From positions 2,914,001 through 2,978,000 of the forward strand of contig OZ245019.1 in the NCBI GenBank assembly GCA_965223815.1: DNA of 64,000 nt, written 5' to 3'. Below are positions 54,754-62,006 of this stretch, in pieces (position 1 is the first letter of the stretch; the number at the start of each line of letters is the position of its first letter). The notes beneath the pieces are model-generated. The model did no database searches. It had not been told where the DNA came from and saw only the letters and a program-made list of their open reading frames with translations. The translations under genes and the position numbers were made by a program. The stretch comes from HKST-UBA178 sp965223815. GTDB taxonomy: Bacteria; Pseudomonadota; Gammaproteobacteria; Chromatiales; Chromatiaceae.

Positions 54754-55341
54754 GTGCTTCGAAACAGACGCTACTGGGTATTCGACATGGACGGCACGCT
54801 GACCCTAGCAAAACACGATTTCGATGCAATGCGCGAGGCCTTGGGGTTACCCCCGGGTGGACCGATTCTGGAAACCCTCGCCGATCTGCCCGAAGCAGAG
54901 GCGAACCAGAAACGGCGCATGCTGGATGAGATCGAACGCAGTATCGCTGAGATTTCCGAGCCTCAGGCAGACGCGCGAGAATTACTGACTCATCTGCGAA
55001 ACCGGCGTACCCGCCTGGGCATACTGACACGCAACACCCTTGCCAACGCCCTCTACACCTTGGAAGTTTGCGGCCTCGCCGAATTCTTCAACAGCGAGGA
55101 TATAGTCAGCAGAGGATGTGCGCCACCAAAACCGGCACCCGACGGGATACTCAAACTCCTGACTCAATGGTCCGCCCCCAACACCGAAGGCGTCATGGTT
55201 GGTGACTACCTGTTCGATCTCCAGTGTGGCCGGGCTGCGGGAACGGCAACGGTCTATTTCGATCCTCGCGGTGAAAAGCTATGGAACGCCCATGCCGATT
55301 TTGCGGTGCATAGTTTGCAAGAGCTCGCGGCACTGGCGTAG
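54754..55341 (+). CDS. HAD-superfamily hydrolase (phosphoglycolate-phosphatase-like)
   Basis: A 195-residue HAD hydrolase, subfamily IA. Motif I WVFDMDGTLTLA (D11/D13), motif II LGILTRN, K in APPKPAPDG and motif IV MVGDYLFDLQCGRAAG are present. It may dephosphorylate phosphoglycolate or a small sugar phosphate; the substrate is unproven. GTG start at 54754, with GGAAGG upstream. It follows the chemoreceptor gene by 73 bp. Confidence 0.88.
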   Translation: MLRNRRYWVFDMDGTLTLAKHDFDAMREALGLPPGGPILETLADLPEAEANQKRRMLDEIERSIAEISEPQADARELLTHLRNRRTRLGILTRNTLANALYTLEVCGLAEFFNSEDIVSRGCAPPKPAPDGILKLLTQWSAPNTEGVMVGDYLFDLQCGRAAGTATVYFDPRGEKLWNAHADFAVHSLQELAALA

Positions 55342-55714
55342 CGAACCCAGTCCCTTATTCCAAACAACAGGGATGATGCGGCACGGCACCCGAGTGGTCT
55401 CAAGACGCTGAAAAGTCATCGTGCAAACCCCATTTCTGCACCCCAAATGTTAGCCAAATTCGATGTTTTCCAAATATTTTCTCGAGCCCGCCGGCCCTCA
55501 ACGCGCTGTTTTCTTTTATAAAATTGAAAATACATGGACTTAGGTACCGTAGACAATCAGTGAATATTTGACATCTTGTACAGAATTCCTTTCCAATAGT
55601 TTTTCGCCGGTAATTAACAACTGACACAAAGAAACGAAAACCGGCAGCCCTGATCACGAATTGGCTGAATTTTCGAAATCAGCCTCCCGTACACAATTAA
55701 CAGGGGCATTATTT
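55342..55714. other. 373-bp gene-free leader of the korAB locus
   Basis: AT-rich around 55500-55620 and containing the promoter listed separately. An in-frame TTG at 55661 could extend korA by 18 residues but lacks a ribosome site. No repeat, terminator or RNA recognised. Confidence 0.4.
55568..55597 (+). promoter_or_regulatory. Possible sigma-70 promoter of the korAB locus
   Basis: A perfect TTGACA (55568-55573) with TCCAAT (55592-55597; four of six) after 18 bp. It lies about 117 bp before the korA ATG and is the best candidate in the gap; the -10 match is weak. Confidence 0.35.
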
Positions 55715-57613
55715 ATGGAGGAGAAGCTAGCGGCAGTTGAAGAATCCGCGGCACCCGTCCAGTCCATCCACGAACACATCGTGGAGATCGTGAGTGACTC
55801 GGGGGAAGGCGCCCAAAAAGCGGGGCAGACTTTCGGTTCGGTCAGCGCCAGGATGGGAAACGGAGTTTGGACTGTTGAAATTATTCCCGCGGAGATCAAA
55901 CCCCCGGCACGCTCTCCAGCAGGTGCCAGCGGTATCCGTATTCGGCTGGGTTCCAAGTATGTCACCAATATGGGCGACCAGGCCGACGTGGTGGTGGCCT
56001 TCAATGAGCAGGTGCTTTACTCGCGAATAGCGAATGGTGCCTACAAGCCCGGAACTCTGGTGCTTCTGGAGAATAAATGGAAGGACGACCCGGTGCCTGA
56101 AATACAGGCTCAATACGCCCGGGCCGTCAACGAATTCCGGGAGAACGGTCTTGTGGTTCACGAGCTGCCATTGGAGCAGGCCTGCCGCAAGATTACTCCC
56201 AATCCCCTGGTAGGCAAGAACATGTTCGTGCTGGGGATGCTCTGCTGTCTCTACTCCAGGGATCTGGAGGTGGCCCGCAAGGAGATTTCCACCATCTTCT
56301 CCCGCAAGAGCCAGGAAGTGATCGATCTCAATCACAAGCTGCTGCAGGCGGGTTTCGATTTCGCGCAAGAAACCCTGGGCTTAAAATTCGAGATTCCCTC
56401 TCTCTCCGATCAGCAACAACAGCGCTTTATCGTTACCAACGGCAACACCGCGTTAGGACTGGGCGTAATGGCATCGGGAATGGAACTGGTCTCCATGTAT
56501 CCCATTACCCCAGCAACATCCGCTTCCCACTACCTGGCAGACGTTTACCATGAGGTGGGGGGATTCGTGCATCAGGCTGAGGATGAAATAGCGGCCATCG
56601 GCTTCGCTATCGGATCCTCCTTTGCGGGGAAAACCGCCTGCACCATCACTTCGGGCCCGGGACTGGCATTGAAAACCGAGATGGTGGCGCTGGCGGTGAT
56701 GTCCGAGATACCGCTGGTTATCTGTGTGGTGCAGCGGGGAGGGCCTTCCACCGGATTGCCGACCAAAGTGGAACAGGGCGACCTGCTGGCCTCTATCTAT
56801 GGCGAACCCGGCGATGCACCCAAGGTTGTCATAGCCGCAGCGACCATCGAAGAGTGCCTGCATTTCGTGGTAATGAGCCGGCGCCTTGCGGAAACCTTCC
56901 GCACTCCGGTTATTCTCCTCACCGACGCCAATCTGGCCACCGGCGTCCAGCCCTACCCGCGTCCCGAACCCACCTCCGAATGGCTTGCTCCACCCATTGA
57001 CCAGTCAGAGTGGGATCGCAAAGTCCCCCCCTACGATTGGGATCAGGAGACCGGTCTGTCGCCTCGCCCCATTCCGGGAATGGTGGGGGGACACTATGTT
57101 TTGACCGGACTGGCTCACACCAACGAGAGTAAAGTGGCCTACGACTCCAATTCCAATCAACTCGGCTGTAACATGCGCAGCCGCAAGATGGCGGCGCTGG
57201 CGGGTACACTAAAACCGCCCAAGGTGTACGGTGACGAAACGGGAGACCTGCTGGTGGTGGGCTGGGGCTCGACCCTGGGTGCAATAGAGGAGGCAATAGA
57301 CCGCGCCCGGAAGCAGGGCCACAGTGTCTCTTCCCTGCACCTGCGCTTCCTCTCCCCGCTGGAGCCCGGGCTCAAAGAGATTTTCCAGCGCTACCGCAAG
57401 GTGATGACTGTCGAAATCAACTACAGCGACGATCCAAGCGCCCCTTTGACCACGTCTGAAAACCGACGCTATTCTCAGCTGTCGACATTATTGCGGGCAC
57501 AAACCCTTGTCGATATCGATTGTTGGTCGGTGGTTCTGGGCCATCCCCTGCAACCAGGCATGATACGCCAGGTATTGGTAGAGCGGCTCGCCGCGATGAA
57601 GGGAGAAAACTGA
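55715..57613 (+). CDS. korA: 2-oxoacid:ferredoxin oxidoreductase, fused gamma-alpha subunit
   Basis: A 632-residue subunit of the two-subunit OFOR type. The N-terminal gamma domain shows VSDSGEGAQKAGQTFG (about 25-40) and NMGDQADVVVAFNEQVL; the alpha domain has the pyrimidine/substrate motif YPITPATSAS (from Y262), HQAEDEIAAIGFAIGSSFAG, and SGPGLALKTEMVALA. With CoA, it catalyses oxidative decarboxylation of a 2-oxoacid or the reverse ferredoxin-driven carboxylation. The fused form without a ferredoxin subunit is typical of 2-oxoglutarate:ferredoxin oxidoreductases, but pyruvate is not excluded. ATG 55715 has AGGGG upstream. Its stop shares a base with korB. Confidence 0.9.
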   Translation: MEEKLAAVEESAAPVQSIHEHIVEIVSDSGEGAQKAGQTFGSVSARMGNGVWTVEIIPAEIKPPARSPAGASGIRIRLGSKYVTNMGDQADVVVAFNEQVLYSRIANGAYKPGTLVLLENKWKDDPVPEIQAQYARAVNEFRENGLVVHELPLEQACRKITPNPLVGKNMFVLGMLCCLYSRDLEVARKEISTIFSRKSQEVIDLNHKLLQAGFDFAQETLGLKFEIPSLSDQQQQRFIVTNGNTALGLGVMASGMELVSMYPITPATSASHYLADVYHEVGGFVHQAEDEIAAIGFAIGSSFAGKTACTITSGPGLALKTEMVALAVMSEIPLVICVVQRGGPSTGLPTKVEQGDLLASIYGEPGDAPKVVIAAATIEECLHFVVMSRRLAETFRTPVILLTDANLATGVQPYPRPEPTSEWLAPPIDQSEWDRKVPPYDWDQETGLSPRPIPGMVGGHYVLTGLAHTNESKVAYDSNSNQLGCNMRSRKMAALAGTLKPPKVYGDETGDLLVVGWGSTLGAIEEAIDRARKQGHSVSSLHLRFLSPLEPGLKEIFQRYRKVMTVEINYSDDPSAPLTTSENRRYSQLSTLLRAQTLVDIDCWSVVLGHPLQPGMIRQVLVERLAAMKGEN

Positions 57614-58566
57614 TGTTCGGTATGAAGGCAGATTGGTCGCTGGAGGTCTTCGAGCGCTACTTTACCATCGGCGATTACGCCGGCGGCGAGGCCCGATGGT
57701 GCCCTGGTTGCGGCGACCACGGGATTCTCACCGCGGTGCAGAAAATACTGCGCGATGAACAGGTACCACCGGAGAATACGGTGGCCGTATCCGGCATCGG
57801 CTGTTCCAGCCGCATGCCTCACTACCTGGGCACTTTCGGGTTCCACGGTCTCCACGGACGAGCACTGCCCATCGCCTGCGGCATCAAGAGCCGGCGCCCG
57901 GAGTTGGACGTCTGGGTCGCCACCGGAGACGGCGACTGTTTCTCCATCGGTACAGCCCATTGGATCCACGCCATGCGCTACAACATGGATATGACTCTGA
58001 TGGTGTTCGACAATGCCGTCTACGGACTCACCAAGGCGCAGACTTCACCCACCAGCCCCCTGGGGTTCCGCACCAATACGCATCCCGCAGGGGCCATACT
58101 TCCTCCCCACAATCCGTTGACCGTAACCCTGGGCATCACCAATACCTCCTTTGTTGCCCAAGTCGTGGACTGGAGTCCTCCCCTGCTCTACGAAACACTG
58201 AAGGCGGCCCATCGTCACAAAGGCACCAGCTTCGTTCGCATCATTCAGCGCTGTCCGGTCTACGCCGCCTCGCTCTCGAAGCAGTTACAGGACGATCCCG
58301 ACAGGGTCCTGCTGCTGGAGCATGAGAACGGTATCCCACTGAACGATGCCGTAAAACGGCAATTCTCCAACACCGTCGAGCATGACCCGGGAAATCTTTC
58401 TGTGGCGAGAGACATTGCTCAAGACGAATCCATGATACCGGTTGGGCTCTTGTATCACGATCCGAAGGCCATCTGCTATGAAACGCTCTCCAGTCAGGGA
58501 GTCGAGTTCACCGCCAAAAAGAGATTGGCAGGACTCAATAACGCACTGGATCGCTTCACGATTTAG
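57613..58566 (+). CDS. korB: 2-oxoacid:ferredoxin oxidoreductase, beta subunit
   Basis: The TPP- and [4Fe-4S]-binding subunit, 317 residues. RWCPGCGDHGIL (W29 to L36) and SGIGCSSRM supply cluster cysteines, and the TPP motif is ATGDGDCFSIGTAHW (G105 onward) followed by FDNAVYGLTKAQTSPTS. The ATG overlaps the korA stop by one base (TGATG), so KorA and KorB are made together. PDH is also encoded here, which suggests the enzyme has a separate role such as a reductive TCA step. Confidence 0.93.
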   Translation: MFGMKADWSLEVFERYFTIGDYAGGEARWCPGCGDHGILTAVQKILRDEQVPPENTVAVSGIGCSSRMPHYLGTFGFHGLHGRALPIACGIKSRRPELDVWVATGDGDCFSIGTAHWIHAMRYNMDMTLMVFDNAVYGLTKAQTSPTSPLGFRTNTHPAGAILPPHNPLTVTLGITNTSFVAQVVDWSPPLLYETLKAAHRHKGTSFVRIIQRCPVYAASLSKQLQDDPDRVLLLEHENGIPLNDAVKRQFSNTVEHDPGNLSVARDIAQDESMIPVGLLYHDPKAICYETLSSQGVEFTAKKRLAGLNNALDRFTI

Positions 58567-58623
58567 TAGGAAGTGACCGGGGATGCCCAGGAGCAAACAG
58601 GTCTGCACAGGGGAGCTGCAAAA

Positions 58624-61146
58624 ATGAATAGATCACAGGCCGCCCATGAGGAGCCCGATCAGCCGACAGCGGAAGAGGATGGGGACCGCCTACCCAGACT
58701 GACTACGGCGGTCAAAGACGCGGCGGCCACTCGGGAGTTGATGTTCACCCTGCGCCACTTCCATCTCGGTGACCCGTCGGCGAGCGACCGGCTGAGTCCC
58801 GTGGGAGATGACCTGCTCCCGGCGCTACTCGATCCCTACCGGGACAGCACGCGATTGCGCTACAACTTCCCTCTGGTACTCTTTCCACCAATTGACGAAG
58901 AGCAGCAACAGCCTTCGGCGGAAATCGCCCAATCCCTTGACGAGTGGCTGCAATCAGCGGCGCACAACGCGGCTCCTGGAGAAGGTGAGGCCCGGATACT
59001 CAAGGATCACCTTCCCTGGATAGAGCACAGGGTGCGCGAGCAGCTCATCAAACGCCGGGGCCCGGTAGATGCCAGACCTATGCTGGTGGATGTCACTCAG
59101 GCCTTGCAGCAGCACCTGCAGCTCCCCGAGGCAGAACGGCGGACGCTGGAGAAAGATGTCGGCAAACTCTTGGAACAGGTAGCCGCGCACACCCAATTTC
59201 TGGGATACGACCGTTATGCCGCCATTCACCTCCTGATTCACACTGTGTACACCCAGGCGCTCCCCCGGCGGCAGCGGCTCCAGCGCCGTATCGAGTCCAC
59301 TATTCGCGATCTCAAAAGTTTGTTCGAAGTGGAGTGGGAAAAGTCGGACGAAGCCATCGAGCCGCGTATGGCGAGAGACAGTATTGGCCTGGCCAGCAAC
59401 TATTTTGATCCCGCCGCTCTGTCAGCGGTAATGGATCATTCCCGCGGCACCCACCAGATGTCGGAGGAACGCCGCACCCGGGTGAACGGGGTGCTCTCGA
59501 TTCTGGAATCCTGGCAGCCCCAATCGATGCTGTTGCACTTCACCCACAGTGGGGACCTCAGTGAACAGTGCCTGCAGCCCTATGATTTCTGCCAAGAGTC
59601 GGTCAATCCTGACCCTTGTGCCAGCGCCATGGCGCAGTTCGATCGGGCAGCCGACGATCTAGCGCCTCTATTCAGCGCTTTGCGGATTGCAGATCTGGAG
59701 ATCAAAAGCCAATACGACCCGTTGATCCACGATCCCTGGTTCACCAATTTCCACTGGAGCTCTTTCTCTCTCGAGGAACTGATGCTGGTGCCGGCTGCAG
59801 TGGCCCTGGAATCGGCGACCCAGATGGCGGGCGACGGGCAGCACTCCCTCTCGCGGCTGCTGAGTTCAGGACGGCCGGTACAAATCCTGGTCCGGGTGCA
59901 GCCACATAACAATCCGGGAGCGGCCCCTGGGGAGGGGCCCTACGAGGCATTTAGAACCGAGCTGGGATACCTGGGCATCAGCCATCGCCAAGCGATGGTA
60001 ACCCAATCGTCCCCGGCGCGCCACGCTCATTTGTTGGACTGTTTCAAAGCTTCGCTGAAGACCATGCGCACCAGTCTGCACATCGTCAATACCGGGCTAA
60101 GGCCCGCGGGCAAGCTAGTGCCGTTGAATGCCTGGCTCATCGCCGGCGCCGCCATTGAGAGCCGCGCCCACCCGTTTTTCCGCATTAATCCGGAAGCCGG
60201 AGATTCCGCCGCCGACCGCATGGACTTCAGTGAGAATCCGCAAGCTGAGCTTGACTGGCCTCCAGCCCCCTTCAGTTACTGGGATGAAAATGGAGAACGC
60301 GTCGAGATATCCCTCGGTTTCACCTTTGCAGACTACGCTCTGCTGCTGGAGCGTTTGCGGGACCATTTCCGGATTATCCCACCGCAGTGCGACTCCGATG
60401 CACTGGTACCGGTAGAGGATTATCTGGCCTCGGAGCCCGAACAGGCTCAACATCTGGTGCCCTTCGTCTGGGCGGTGGACGCCAACGGGATTCTGCATCG
60501 GCTGGTGGTTTCAATCCAGGTTACCAACGGCGCCCGTGACCGCAGGAACTTCTGGCGCGCCTTGCAGGAGATGGCGGGAATCAAAAACCGCTATGTGGAG
60601 CGCGCCATCGAGGAGACCCGGGCCGAGGAGCGCGCCAAAGCCGCCGCGGAGATAGAGGCGCTGAATACCGCTCACGCTGAGGAGGTCGAACGCATAAGAA
60701 ACCAGGCTGCGGGAGAAGCCATGCAGCGCCTATCGGACATGCTGCTGGGGCTGGACACCACCGCTCCGGCCCAGCCCAGCCCGAGCCCTGCCGTATTGCC
60801 AGATCGCCCACAACAGCAACCGGAAGCGGCCGACGAAAGCGATGAACAGAGCCAGGCCGCCGAGGAAACCGCCGAACAAGCGGCAACCCCGATAGCAGAA
60901 GAACCCTGGATCGACACCCCACTGTGCACCAGTTGCAATGACTGCCTGAAAATCAATACCAAGCTATTCATCTACAACGAAGAGAAGCAGGCGAGCATAG
61001 AAGACCCCCACTCAGGAACCTTCGCCCAGTTGGTAGAGGCCGCCGAATTGTGCCCCGCAAAGTGTATACACCCGGGCACCCCGCTGAATCCCGACGAACC
61101 GGGACTGGAGGCCCTGATCGAGCGGGCCGCGCCCTTCAACCAATGA
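58624..61146 (+). CDS. Uncharacterised 840-residue protein with C-terminal ferredoxin-like module
   Basis: I recognise only the ends. Residues 1-580 are soluble, acidic and of unknown family, with motifs such as HFTHSGDLSEQCLQPYDFC and WFTNFHWSSFSLEELMLVPAAV. A coiled coil follows (YVERAIEETRAEERAKAAAE, about 650-700), then a Pro/Gln/Glu-rich linker. The last 77 residues form an iron-sulfur module with C768, C771, C774 and C810: CTSCNDC, then LCPAKCIHPGTP, of the single-[4Fe-4S] type. It lies 57 bp after korB and overlaps the RnfB-like gene by four bases, so it is likely an electron-carrying partner of KorAB. ATG 58624 has GGGAG upstream. Confidence 0.75.
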   Translation: MNRSQAAHEEPDQPTAEEDGDRLPRLTTAVKDAAATRELMFTLRHFHLGDPSASDRLSPVGDDLLPALLDPYRDSTRLRYNFPLVLFPPIDEEQQQPSAEIAQSLDEWLQSAAHNAAPGEGEARILKDHLPWIEHRVREQLIKRRGPVDARPMLVDVTQALQQHLQLPEAERRTLEKDVGKLLEQVAAHTQFLGYDRYAAIHLLIHTVYTQALPRRQRLQRRIESTIRDLKSLFEVEWEKSDEAIEPRMARDSIGLASNYFDPAALSAVMDHSRGTHQMSEERRTRVNGVLSILESWQPQSMLLHFTHSGDLSEQCLQPYDFCQESVNPDPCASAMAQFDRAADDLAPLFSALRIADLEIKSQYDPLIHDPWFTNFHWSSFSLEELMLVPAAVALESATQMAGDGQHSLSRLLSSGRPVQILVRVQPHNNPGAAPGEGPYEAFRTELGYLGISHRQAMVTQSSPARHAHLLDCFKASLKTMRTSLHIVNTGLRPAGKLVPLNAWLIAGAAIESRAHPFFRINPEAGDSAADRMDFSENPQAELDWPPAPFSYWDENGERVEISLGFTFADYALLLERLRDHFRIIPPQCDSDALVPVEDYLASEPEQAQHLVPFVWAVDANGILHRLVVSIQVTNGARDRRNFWRALQEMAGIKNRYVERAIEETRAEERAKAAAEIEALNTAHAEEVERIRNQAAGEAMQRLSDMLLGLDTTAPAQPSPSPAVLPDRPQQQPEAADESDEQSQAAEETAEQAATPIAEEPWIDTPLCTSCNDCLKINTKLFIYNEEKQASIEDPHSGTFAQLVEAAELCPAKCIHPGTPLNPDEPGLEALIERAAPFNQ

Positions 61147-62006
61147 GCAGCCTGCTGGTGGCGCCGGCCATCATGACCGGTCTGGGACTTTTCTTTGCAG
61201 TGATTCTGGCCATCTCATATCGGTTTCTGAGAGTTGAGGAAGACCCACGAATTGAGGAGACCGAAACACTGCTGCCTGGCTCCAACTGCGGCGCTTGTGG
61301 CCAGCCAGGCTGCCATGCGTTTGCGGAAAAACTGGTCGCGGGGGACCTCAAACCAAGCCAGTGCACAGTCGCGGGTCCCGAGATCATCGATGCCGTCGCT
61401 GAGTTGCTGGACGTCGATGCCGGCGAGCAAGAACGGCGCGTCGCCCGGCTGCATTGCGCCGGAGGCCGAGCTCAAGCGTTCCAGATTGCCGAGTACCTCG
61501 GTTTCGAAAACTGTCGAGCGGCAGCTGTGGTCTCTGGCGGTGGCAAGGGCTGCTCCTGGGGATGTCTGGGTCTGGGCGACTGCGAAATCGCCTGCGGATT
61601 CGAAGCCATCGACATGAACGACAACGGGCTGCCGACAGTGGATATAGACAAGTGCACCGCCTGCGGTGATTGCGTCGCGGCCTGCCCACGCAATCTCTTC
61701 GAGTTGTTGCCAACGGCACAGAAACTGTTCGTGCAATGCAACACGCCCCTGCGCAGCGACGCGGCAACGGCCTTGTGCAGCGTCGCCTGCGATGCCTGCG
61801 GACGTTGCGCCTCCGATGCCGCGCCGGGGCTTATTACCATGGTCGACAATCTTCCGGTGATCGACTATTCCGCCGGCGGGCCGGCGCAGCCGGATGCCAC
61901 TTATCGATGTCCCACCGGCGCCATCCTATGGCTCGAGGGCGCCCAATTCCCGGGAACTCTTTTCACGAACAACCAGGACCAGCGTCGGTATGCACAGTCT
62001 CACTGA
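61143..62006 (+). CDS. RnfB-like membrane iron-sulfur protein
   Basis: A 287-residue protein. One N-terminal membrane segment (APAIMTGLGLFFAVILAISY) is followed by the RnfB N-terminal cluster site LLPGSNCGACGQPGCHAFAEKL, then CSWGCLGLGDCEIACGFEAI and the ferredoxin motif CTACGDCVAACPRNLF, and further cysteines in CSVACDACGRCASDAAPGLI. Rnf complexes also need RnfA, C, D, E and G; none occurs in the window, so this is a solo RnfB-like subunit tied to the KorAB locus. It overlaps the preceding gene by ATGA and the following one by 17 bases. Confidence 0.88.
   Translation: MSSLLVAPAIMTGLGLFFAVILAISYRFLRVEEDPRIEETETLLPGSNCGACGQPGCHAFAEKLVAGDLKPSQCTVAGPEIIDAVAELLDVDAGEQERRVARLHCAGGRAQAFQIAEYLGFENCRAAAVVSGGGKGCSWGCLGLGDCEIACGFEAIDMNDNGLPTVDIDKCTACGDCVAACPRNLFELLPTAQKLFVQCNTPLRSDAATALCSVACDACGRCASDAAPGLITMVDNLPVIDYSAGGPAQPDATYRCPTGAILWLEGAQFPGTLFTNNQDQRRYAQSH

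Noticed and set aside
61143..62006. Full Rnf complex
   Set aside because: Only an RnfB-like gene is present in the window; A, C, D, E and G are absent.
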